From Cochliopodium minus (lineage: Eukaryota; Discosea; Himatismenida; Cochliopodiidae): a DNA stretch of 22,198 nucleotides. Under the pieces are notes generated by a model that saw only the letters and a program-made list of their open reading frames with translations, searched no databases and was not told the origin of the DNA. Location: the NCBI GenBank assembly GCA_024220525.1, contig JAMYWO010000029.1:1-22198 (forward strand), written 5' to 3'. This document shows, in pieces, positions 1 to 8,905 of this stretch. The translations under genes and the position numbers were made by a program. How positions within the stretch are numbered: position 1 is the stretch's first letter; the number at the start of each line of letters is the position of its first letter.

Positions 1-70
1 AAAAATAAAAAATAAAAAATAAAAAATAAAAAATAAAAAATAAAAAATAAAAAATAAAAAATAAAAATAA
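1..70. repeat. (AAAAAAT)n simple repeat at left edge
   Basis: Near-perfect seven-base repeat of six A and one T, decaying at its right end. It lies just past the splice donor (GT at 89-88) of the last visible exon of the minus-strand LRR gene, so it is probably intronic and T-rich on the sense strand, like that gene's other introns. No telomere-type G-rich unit is seen. Confidence 0.9.
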
Positions 71-89
71 AACAAAATTTTTTTTTTAC

Positions 90-811
90 AAATTCTTTTG
101 GGATTGATAGTGTGTACTTGAAGCTTTTGAGCTGTAAAGAGGTTCTGCTGAAGAAGATACAATAAGTGCGTTGATCAGTAATCATGTTGTGGCTCGACTG
201 CATCATAGAGAGACTTTCTATTGTATTTTGAAGATTACAATTTTTAAAAATACTCAAAAAAATAAAATAAAAAATTTTGTCAAAATTGTTAAAAGGAAAA
301 TTACAAAAAATAAAAAATAAAAATTAAAGATTGATTTTAAAAAAAAAAAATTTAAATATTAAATAATATAAAATTTAAAATAAAAAATAAAAATAAAAAT
401 TAACTGAATATAAAATAAAAATAAAAATAATAAATAATAAATAAAAAGTAAAAAATAAAAAACAAAAACAAAAAATTAAAAAATGAAAAAAAAATAAAAA
501 TAAATAAAAATAAATAAAAACATCAAAATAGAATACCTTTTGCAAATGGAAGGGAGTAGCCGTTGGTGTTGATCAATCTACAAGTAGATGTATCGATTGA
601 AAAAATTTGTTCGGGTTGAAAATTAGAGCCTTGGAACGAAAAGAACTCAAGGTTTGAGGGTACTTCCAAAATGGTTTTGACGCCTTGAAATGTGAGAGAA
701 CGGTTAACTGACAAATGTGTTAATTTTCTATGTATAAATAAAAAAATTAATAAAAATAAAAAAATTAATAAAAATAAAAATAAAAAATAAAAAATAAAAA
801 ATAAAAAATAT

Positions 812-844
<33 letters not shown>

Positions 845-2118
845 ATGAAAAAAATAAAAAATAAAAAATAAAAAATATAAAAAATAAAAAAATAAAATCA
901 AAAAAATAAAAAAATTCAAAATTTTCTACAATCCTTTAACTAGAGGAATTATGTCGCTCGCTTCATACTGAGAGCACCCACTGATGTCTAATTCTTTCAA
1001 ATCTTGTTTTAGTAAAAATTCTATTGTTTCGAGGCCTAGACACTTGCAATTTCCTAGCTGCACAAAAAATGAAATTAATGAAATAAAAATGAAAATGAAA
1101 ATGAAAGAAGAAAAATAAAAAAAATAATGAATAAGAGTTAATAATAAAAATAAAATTAAAATTAAATATTAAAATTAAAAATTAAAAATTAAAATTAAAA
1201 ATTAAAATTAAAATTAAAAATTAAAATTAAAATTAAAAATTAAAATTAAAATTAAAAATTAAAATTAAATATTTTAAAAAAAAAAATTTGATAAAAAATA
1301 AAATGTTAAAATAAATTAAAAATTAAAAATACATCGAGATCGTTCAAGTTTGTCAACTTTTTAGAAAGGATTTTGAAGGTAGAATCCGTAACCATAGAAT
1401 AGTTGCACAATCCCAAAGAGTTCACCAAAGGAAGGGAAGGAAACTTGCCAAAGAAATCATCAAAATCGAAGCCGATTTCAAAATCAAAATCTGGGAGATG
1501 CAACTTGACGAGGGTCGAAGAGTTGTTGTTCAAAATATTCATCAAAGAAGGAATGATGATGGTGGAGAGTTTCGTTTCTTTAAGGTTAAGCACCTTTTTT
1601 TATTTTTTAAAGGAACAAAAATAAAAAAAAAATTTAAATGAGTTCGTTAATCAATCATAGGATATGATTAAATTACAATGATTAAAAATATGATTTAATT
1701 AAAGTGATATCACTAATAAATGAATTGCTGAAATAACAAAAAAATTTTTTTTTTCAGTGATACATTTTAAATCTTTAACAAGATTAATTTGATGAAATAT
1801 TAATTTTTAAAAAAAGCAAACCTTAAGTTGTGAGCAATACAAGAAAATTTCGTTGAAAATTTTTTTTTCTCTGAAAGCGTCCAAATTGTGAATGGAATCA
1901 AACAAAATGCTGTCTGTCAGCTTTGCCACTTTTTTTAGGTGGGGTTGTAGGAGGGGAAAGCCACTAGTCACCATAATGGAGAGGTCGAGGATATTTCTTC
2001 CCTCGAGAGGGTACACCTTCATTATCTTTCTCAAGAGGGATTGATCTAGATCGACTGCTTGGTTGAAGTGTTTCGAAGTGATTTGGATTATGTGATTGGT
2101 GATTTCTCCCTCTTTCAT
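90..2118 (-). CDS. Leucine-rich-repeat protein, RNI/AMN1-like, 3' part off the window
   Basis: Five exons are supported: 1822-2118, 1333-1593, 930-1057, 537-727 and 90-217. They join in matching phases and give 335 residues before running off the left edge. The joins rebuild LRR units across introns, for example QLK/VLNLKET, NDLD/LGNCKC and LVKG-L-KLTHLSV. The repeats are of the cysteine/asparagine type (LxxLDxxxC, as in LKELDISGCS) found in RNI, AMN1 and F-box-LRR proteins; no F-box is recognised in the first 100 residues. No signal peptide or membrane segment is visible. The ATG at 2118 is chosen because little room for another exon remains before the neighbouring CLU gene. An acceptor-like TTTAATAG just upstream leaves a further 5' exon possible. 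The exon 90-217 join is the least certain. Introns of 202-319 nt are filled with A/T simple repeats. The partner or substrate is unknown; the role is probably protein-protein binding. Confidence 0.72.
728..929. repeat. A/T simple-repeat intron filler
   Basis: (AAAAAT)-type arrays fill this 202-nt intron of the LRR gene. The long reading frames across it translate only as Phe/Ile/Tyr runs and are not coding. The donor GTAGAA is at 929 and the acceptor AG at 729-728, both on the minus strand. Confidence 0.85.
1140..1267. repeat. (AAAATT)n and (AAAAATT)n array in an intron
   Basis: About twenty copies of a 6-7 base AAAATT/AAAAATT unit, with a partly regular higher-order alternation, inside the 1058-1332 intron of the LRR gene. 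The unit differs from the AAAAAT arrays in the neighbouring introns. Confidence 0.85.
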
Positions 2119-2216
2119 AGTTCCTAACTCCGGAGAGCTTTCTATTAAATTAAAGATAATAAATAATTATGTAAGATTTAAATGAATAATTAATTCTTCT
2201 TTTTAAACCGTTTATT

Positions 2217-2394
2217 GAAAATTTTTTTGTGAGAATTTAATATTGCGCAAAATAATTTGGATCAATTTTTATATTTCAACATATGATAGTATATAAATTG
2301 ATCATTGATTGAATATAATAATATAATAATATTATCATTTGTTTATGTTGATTAAAATTGATCCATTCTTTGATATATTTACTAACAAAATTTC
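2217..2394. mobile_element. MITE-like element, copy 1 (178 bp), target duplication ATT
   Basis: Short non-coding element between the CLU stop and the LRR start. It begins GAAAATTTTTTTGTGAG at 2217 and ends ACTAACAAAATTTC at 2394, flanked on both sides by ATT (2214-2216 and 2395-2397). Inside, GGATCAATTTTT at 2259 is mirrored by AAAATTGATCC ending at 2364, with CAACAT/ATGTTG just within, forming an imperfect inverted repeat. It is the reverse complement of the element at 7139-7295. It has no coding capacity, so it would depend on a transposase supplied elsewhere. The superfamily is not assignable; a 3-bp duplication recalls PIF/Harbinger, but ATT is not that group's usual TWA target. Confidence 0.75.
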
Positions 2395-2478
2395 ATTTAT
2401 AAAAAATTTATAAATTTCATTTATAAAAAATTTATCATTAATAAAAATTAAATAAAAAGATATTTTATTTAAAATAGA

Positions 2479-5400
2479 TTATTGAATCTTATTTAAAAAG
2501 TGCAATACAGTGGTAGCTACAAAATACTGTTACACAAGTTGAATTATTAAAAAAAAACTAACCATGAAGTTCAATATATCTACTTTGGTCTTTTACATAA
2601 TACCCCATCAACTCACCATACACCAAATAAGCCTTTCCAAGTAGTGGATCTCTCTTGTTAGTGAAAGCATCAATGCATTTGAGAATCCTCTCTTCTAAAA
2701 CGTTCAACACACCAAAATTGAAGAGATAATTTCTGTAATATATAGATTTGAAGACGACTTTTTGTAACTTTCTCAAAGCGGTGGTATTATCAGGTTGGAG
2801 ATCCAGAAGCTTTAGAAAATTTTTTTGAGATTTTGAAGTATGGCCAAGCTCACCTTCTAAGATCCCCAGCCTTAATCTCGCATCATAGTGGTTGGGCGAG
2901 ATAAAGAGGACATTTTTGTAGTTGATTTTAGCCTTTTTATAGGTGACAGTCCATTGAGACTGCTCTTTTACTACATTAGTGAGCATGTGAAAGACATTTG
3001 CGAGTTGATACATAGTCTCAACGCTACCAACACGAGATCTAAAAACAAAAAAAATGAAGTAAAATTTTTTTTAAAGGGTTCTATTAAAATTTTTTTTACT
3101 TCAAAGCATTCTAAGAATAATTGGTAATTAGCTTCAAAAAAAAAAATGAAATAAAAAAATCACAGTGAGCATCTCTTGGGCAACACTAAGAATTCTTTCG
3201 TTGGGAATCTTACTCTCAGTTGCTCTATAAATGAGTGACATTCCTATTTAATTAAATTAATTAAATTTTTGTTCAAATGATTATTTGGTTTTTAACCTCC
3301 AGCATAATCAACCAAGTTGGTATGTTTGACTTTGGTGTCTACAGAAACAATGTCCGTCACCACAAAAATGATTTGTTCGATAGAACTGTTTTGGTAAGTT
3401 CTGGTACATGTCTCTGTGAGCTTGATTCCCAACATGGCAGTGAGCCTTTTGATGAGAACAATCTTGTGAGTTTGCTCAACGATCAAAGATTTTAAATCGA
3501 AAGTAGGTTGGGACTGCTCATCAGACAAAACTTTTTCGAATTTATCTAACAACTTGTCTTTTAAACATCCATTCCAATACTGGTTAGACTTCTCCGAGAA
3601 TTCGAGATTACCCAAGATCATGTTGAAAAATTCGGCGGTGATGGATCGGAAAATCTGGTCGTTAGGAACAGTGAGTTGCGACATCTTCTCTCTGTAGAGC
3701 GCGCGCAGTTGACATTTCATCGTCCTAGCCAATGCTTCCACCAACAAAAGATCCCTCATCTCATCGTTTTTGGAAATAAATCTCACTCTCCCCAATTGTC
3801 TTTTAAAAAAACATTTTAGTTGAAAAAAAAAATTTTCAATTAAAACAAAAATTAAACTTACCTCATGTTTACACCTCGCTCATGAAACAAGATTTCCAAA
3901 TTGGTTGTGTCTTTATCATTTTCTTTAATATACTTTTCGTCCAAAACTTCAGCAAGTTTTGGAACAGTTTCCAGCAACAAGGAGCGATATGCTTCCTCTA
4001 CTTCCGACATATGTAATTGACAATCGTGAGACCCCATTCTAGAGAATGCATCAGGAGACAAAGGTTTCTTCCATCTTTGTACAAATTCTTTTTTAAAATA
4101 TTTAGAAACATATGTGAAATAGATAGAAAAAAAATACCAGGACGCAATAGTTGATAGAGAGATTTTTGAAATTTGCTTTTTTTAGGAGGCTATAATTTAA
4201 TTTTTTGTTAATTTTAAAATATTTTTTAAAAATATTTTGATGCTAGAGGATATTACTTCGGGAGGCATATATCTTGCGAAGTCTAAGACATAAAATCTCC
4301 CATCCTTTCCTTGATGAACCTTTGATGAAAATAAATTTTAATTTTACAACTAATAAATCCAAAAAAAAGTCCTTACTTCGATATCTGCAGGACCATAAAT
4401 GTTAACTTTCTTCTCCTTTCCCACAATGTGTCCCTTTATATTCATCAATTTACCCAATTTCTCCATTTTATCGTTGACTTTAGGAACAGTATCATAAACA
4501 GTATTACCTGCGTCATAACTTCCATATCTTTTAATAATTAAAAAATAAGCACTGACATCAAAAAAATATTAATAAAATTTTCTTACACAATAGTATCTTT
4601 GGAATTAATAATGGAATTAATTTAAACTAATTTTTTAAAAAAATTAACCTTTTCCAATTGGAAGTAGAGATATCGCAGTTACTCTGTAGCCTCTATAGTC
4701 GATCAAAGCCATGAGAGGGACGTGAAGACCTTCAATCTTATAGTTGAAATATGTCATCAGCCCGTTTAACTCATGTCCCGCTGCCTTCATTGCTCCTTCA
4801 TCTCCTCCGTATATTCCCTCAAAATCGATTGCAAATTTGAAAAGAATCCCTTGAAAAATAAAAAAATGAGTATTATTTTTAGTTTTTGAACAATGAATTT
4901 ACCTTGGATGATGTATTTCTTTTCAAATCAATTTAATTTTTATCAACAAAGTTTTCAAAAATTTTTTACTTCACCTCCAGCAATCCCTATAATTTTAAGA
5001 AAATAAAATTATATTTTTAAAAAAATCTATCAACAAATTATTTACCTCCAATGTTGATAGGCTTGATAGTTTTTTTCTCGTTTGGAAGACATTTCTCTGA
5101 GATGATGATCCTTCCATATGTCTCTGCACAATAGACGAAATCATTAGCCAAATTCATCAATCCATCGTACTTGATGAAGGAATCCTCCATATCCATCAAC
5201 TTTTGGAATTCCTTGTTCCATTCTGGGGGATTGTAATTTTCTTTGGATTTCTTCCATGATATCTTATCTGACAATAGCAAGGCCAATGGACTGCAATCCA
5301 ATTTCTCTTCCTTTTCAATTTCTATCTCCTCCTTTATTGTATAGTTGTCTTTATTGTTTTCATTATTCTCATTGTGCTTGAAATATAATTATTTTTCGTT

Positions 5401-6106
5401 AATATTTCGTTGATATTTATATTTATATTTATATTTTTAAATTTACCTTCTCTATCTCATAATTTGAATCTCTTTGATTGTTTCCTTCGTAGTTTTGATA
5501 GGATGATTGATTATCATTTTTATTTGTTTCTTTTCCAACAGATTCATATCCAGAATATCCTGAATAATTGGATTTTATCTTTTCATTCTTTCCCTGGTTT
5601 TGAGTATTTGGATTATTATCATCTTGGTTATTTGGATCCAAATAAGTATTGGTATTTGCATTATTGGTTGGCATTCCATCAATTGATTTATCATAACTTG
5701 AATATTTGATGTCTTCTGATCCATTTTGAGAATTCTGATTTTCAGATGAAACAAATGAATCATATCCTGAATAATTGGATTCTTTCACTTCATTAAGAAC
5801 ATTCTCGGAGATTGTATTCAAATTCTGCTCATTATTTGATTCTTCAGGTAATGTTGATTGGATATTGGGATCCAGATAACAATTATTGGAATTGAAATTA
5901 AGCAATCTATTGTTATTCGTATTGGGTCCATCTGATTGATTGGGATCAGAATATGAATCAATGGGTAATATATCTTCTGGAGGAAGGTAGTTGCTATTTT
6001 TCCCTATGAATTTGGAGCTTATTTCTTCATACAAATTCGGATTTTCTTCTTCAAGACCCAAATAACTACTTTTGAGCTCTTCAGGGATCATATAATTATT
6101 TTCCAT
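2479..6106 (-). CDS. CLU (clustered mitochondria) family protein with Asn-rich N-terminus and C-terminal TPRs
   Basis: Fifteen exons: 5447-6106, 5046-5376, 4970-4986, 4903-4918, 4649-4849, 4587-4596, 4377-4527, 4257-4319, 4138-4189, 3862-4087, 3297-3799, 3164-3243, 3100-3110, 2563-3038, 2479-2516. They sum to 2835 nt, 944 aa. Residues 1-245 are Asn/Ser/Gln-rich and look disordered. From about 273 (PEWNKEFQ) to 483 comes the CLU domain, with IGGIAGGE, FEGIYGGDEGAMKAAGHEL, LIDYRGYRVTAISLLPIG and GKDGRFYVLDFARYMPPE. HERGVNMRQLGRV follows at about 570, and TPR-like helices run from about 740 to the end. Family members bind mRNAs of nuclear-encoded mitochondrial proteins in the cytosol and keep mitochondria dispersed. 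The protein is shorter than usual (about 1250-1450 aa), and no CLU_N beta-grasp domain is recognised. Family and exons 1-12 are firm; the 11-nt exon and the last exon are inferred from phase. The gene is divergent from the ependymin-like gene. Confidence 0.88.
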
Positions 6107-6211
6107 CAGGTTTCAATTTTATAATTATTTCATTTTACAAAGATGAATAAGCATCAATTTTGATGGGAAAATGTGCTTTGAGTCATTATATTTGTAATTC
6201 AAAAAAAAAAA
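6107..6211. promoter_or_regulatory. 105-bp divergent intergenic spacer (shared promoter region)
   Basis: The only DNA between the start codons of the CLU gene (minus) and the first ependymin-related gene (plus), so it must hold both 5' regions or a shared promoter. It contains the palindrome CATCAATTTTGATG and, directly before the plus-strand ATG, a run of twelve A. No TATA-type site can be told apart from the AT-rich background. Confidence 0.5.
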
Positions 6212-7597
6212 ATGAAATTAAAGATTTTTTTCCTCTTTATTGCGATAGTATTTGGACAAAACCCATGTTGTGCTCCTGAAGATTGGAGAGCAAATTATAG
6301 GTAAATTTATCAATATTAATTAGCCCCATAAGATGAATATAAACACAACAATAATTGTTGACAATTTCAATCATTTTAACCAACAGATCCTTTTCTGAGA
6401 ATGGAAAGAGCACAGAATCATTTTACATATATAGCACAAAAGATTCAGCAACATATTTACAATCATTCTATCAATCACAATCAGATACAGGACAAGTTGT
6501 GGTAGAAGTGTAATATCAAAATCGATTCAAAGATAACTAAATTCATAATATTTTAAATAAAAATATCTCACTTGATGAATAAAAAATATCAATTCTAATT
6601 TCATTTCTTTCAGATGGTATTATCCAAAAAAAAATGTATCTTATATTTTCAATTCAGATCAAGATACATGCCAAAAATACTCCATCAATTTCACTATGAC
6701 GGATTTGAATAATTGTGTGGGGACAGATCATGATGAATATGTGACCTCAGTAACTATTGGAACGTAATTCATATTAGTTTCCATCAAATATGACCTAATT
6801 AACAATTTATAATTTTATTAGAACGAAATGTAGTGTATGGGCATCACCATCACAAAATGGAGAAACAACATTATTCAATACTGGTAACTGCTTCCAAATA
6901 AAAATAAACATCCGCTAATTAATTTATATCCGCTGAAGCTATATTCATAAAACTTCCTTTGTGAAACTAATTTTCTTGTTTCATCTATGAATCAATTTCC
7001 CATTTAACATAAGCTGAAATATAATTTACTTTTTATAAATACATATTTTTAACAAGATTAACACGATATATTGGAGATATAACCCCAAATATATAATTGT
7101 TGTATATTGAAAAGGACTGCAATTAATTTCTCGTTATTGAAAATATGTTAGTAAAAATGATCGATAAAGGATCAATATTAATCAACATATACAAATGATA
7201 ATATGATTATTTGGATCTCATTGATCAATTATATAGTATCTTATGTTGAGATATAAAAATTGATCCTCAGATTAAATTCTCACAAAAGAATTTTCATTAT
7301 GGAATTTTATTTAATCTTTTTTTTTTACAGTTGCTAATGATGGATGCATTCCTGTTGCTTTTAATTGGGATCACAACTTTGATTTGGGATATTCTTTGTA
7401 AATTTTTTATTATTTTTAACAATTCAATCTAGCTAATTTTGAAAAACAAAAGTAAAAATTTTGATTTGTGGACCAATTTCACCACAGCAGGTGTTGTCAT
7501 ACCTCCCCTAAACTCTTTGTGCTCAAAAGCTAAACTTGAAAAGGAACCTTTTCCTTACTTGAGAGCAATTCTTGAATCACAAAAGACAAATCATTAA
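6212..7597 (+). CDS. Secreted ependymin-related (MERP-like) protein, copy 1
   Basis: Six exons: 6212-6300, 6387-6509, 6614-6763, 6822-6883, 7331-7397, 7453-7597; 636 nt, 211 aa. The N-terminus MKLKIFFLFIAIVFGQ is a signal peptide. The mature part starts NPCCAPEDW, followed by a repeated hydrophobic/polar strand pattern, several Cys, N-x-S/T sites (NVS, NFT) and a late PPLNSLC segment. The order (CC.P near the start, YIFNSDQDTCQKY mid-chain, C-terminal NFTTAGVVIPPLNSLC) resembles ependymin-related extracellular or lysosomal lipid-binding beta-sandwich proteins. This family call rests on pattern, not on a search. Every intron position and phase matches the downstream copy. Intron 4 is 447 nt because it carries a MITE. 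Exons are nearly identical to copy 2, implying a recent tandem duplication. Confidence 0.82.
7139..7295. mobile_element. MITE-like element, copy 2 (157 bp), in intron 4, with target duplication ATT
   Basis: The element starts GAAAATATGTTAGTAAAA at 7139 and ends CAAAAGAATTTTC at 7295, flanked by ATT (7136-7138 and 7296-7298). The paralogous intron of copy 2 reads CTCGTTATT directly joined to ATGGAATTTT at about 8567-8583, an empty site with a single ATT. This fixes both ends. Outer ends are inverted (GAAAAT.../...ATTTTC), and inner arms GGATCAAT (7169) and ATTGATCC (ending 7266) are also inverted. It is the reverse complement of the element at 2217-2394. Confidence 0.85.
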
Positions 7598-7852
7598 AAA
7601 AATTAAATAATTATAATCACTTTTATCCAGAGATACACTTGGAATCTTTTGTTATTTCTGGTCTTTAATTTCATTTGACTACTGATTTAAAAAACTCGGA
7701 GCCAAAAATATAAATTTTCAAAAGAATTTTCATTAATGAAAAATATAAATTGAATGATAGAGTAATTCATTTCTAATCAGATCTTGATTGATTAGAAAGA
7801 ATTACTTTGAAATTATAAATGAATTTAATTATTAAAAATAAAAAAAAAAAAA
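7598..7852. other. Intergenic spacer between the duplicated genes, with a 46-bp near-palindrome
   Basis: No coding sequence. 7719-7731 repeats the 13-base terminal CAAAAGAATTTTC of the MITE and is again followed by ATT. 7761-7806 is a near-perfect inverted repeat: arms AGTAATTCATTTCTAATCA and TGATTAGAAAGAATTACT around a GATCTTGAT centre. A run of A abuts the next ATG at 7853. Confidence 0.7.
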
Positions 7853-8870
7853 ATGAAATTAGGTATATTTTTTCTCTTTTTTGCGATAGTATTTGGACAA
7901 AACCCATGTTGTGCTCCTGATAACTGGAGAGCAAATTATAGGTACATATCCTTGTTTAAAAAGCAAATTTAACAACATACATTTTTTCAACCTTTTCATT
8001 CAATCTTTTTAAACCAACAGATCCTATTCTGAGACTGGAAAGAGCACAGAATCATTTTACATATATAGCACAAAAGATTCAGCAACATATTTACAATCAT
8101 TCTATCAATCACAATCAGATACAGGACAAGTTGTGGTAGAAGTGTAATATCAAAATTGACAACATTATTATATTATTGTTATATTATTTATTATTTACGA
8201 CCCCATTTCTTTCAGATGGTATTATCCAAAACAAAATGTATCTTATATTTTCAATTCAGATCAAGATACATGCCAAAAATACTCCATCAATTTCACTATT
8301 TCCGATTTGAATAATTGTGTAGGAAGAAAAAATGATGAATATGTGACCTCAGTAACTGTTGGAACGTAAATACGATTCAAATCAATTAAATTTACTTATA
8401 ACTTATATTATTTAGAAATAAATGTAGTGTATGGGCATCCCCTTCAGAAAACAATCAAACTACTTTACTGATTACTGGTAATATCTAAAAGCATTTAAAG
8501 CTAAATATCTTTCGTTTAAAATTCATTTTTTTTTAAATATAATTATATTAAATGCAAATAATTTCTCGTTATTATGGAATTTTATTTAATCTTTTTAAAG
8601 TTGCTAATGATGGATGCATTCCTATTTCCTTTAATTGGGATCACAACTTTGATTTGGGATATTCTTTGTAAATTTTTTATTTTTAACAATTCAATCTAGC
8701 TAATTTTGAAAAACAAAAGTAAAAACTTAGATTTGTGGACCAATTTCACCACAGCAGGTGTTGTCATACCTCCCCTAAACTCTTTGTGCTCAAAAGCTAA
8801 ACTTCAAAAGAAATCCTTCCCTAACTTTAAAGCAATTCTTGAATCACAAAAGACAAATAATTTTTTTTGA
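7853..8870 (+). CDS. Secreted ependymin-related (MERP-like) protein, copy 2
   Basis: Six exons: 7853-7941, 8021-8143, 8216-8365, 8416-8477, 8601-8667, 8720-8870; 642 nt, 213 aa. The first five exons equal those of copy 1 in length. The signal peptide is MKLGIFFLFFAIVFGQ. Differences cluster in the DHDE/KNDE, SQNGETTLFNT/SENNQTTLLIT and C-terminal regions. The stop differs (TGA after an added NFF, against TAA). Part of the intron sequence is shared with copy 1, including the introns before exons 5 and 6, so the duplication was genomic rather than by retrocopy. The stop lies 35 bp from the convergent kinase stop. Both copies appear intact; secreted or endolysosomal location is expected from the signal peptide. 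Confidence 0.83.
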
Positions 8871-8905
8871 AATTAAAGTTTTTTCAGAAATAATATTTTT
8901 TAATT

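Noticed and set aside
1-70. Telomere
   Set aside because: The unit is only A and T with no G-rich strand, and similar arrays fill introns throughout the window.
728-919. Long minus-strand frame rich in Phe, Ile and Tyr
   Set aside because: It is the translation of an (AAAAAT)n array inside an LRR-gene intron. The same applies to frames at 10284-10500, 11300-11427 and 11700-11850.
1703-1714. 12-bp palindrome AGTGATATCACT in an LRR-gene intron
   Set aside because: Perfect but short and AT-rich; a single instance with no repeat elsewhere in the window.
5410-5709. 99-codon plus-strand frame
   Set aside because: It lies antisense to the Asn-rich first exon of the CLU gene and to its first intron; its composition is a shadow of that exon.
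6884-7138. Extra sequence in intron 4 of the first ependymin-like gene beyond the MITE
   Set aside because: It is longer than the matching part of the second gene's intron, but no ends, duplication or second copy could be recognised, so it is not called an element.
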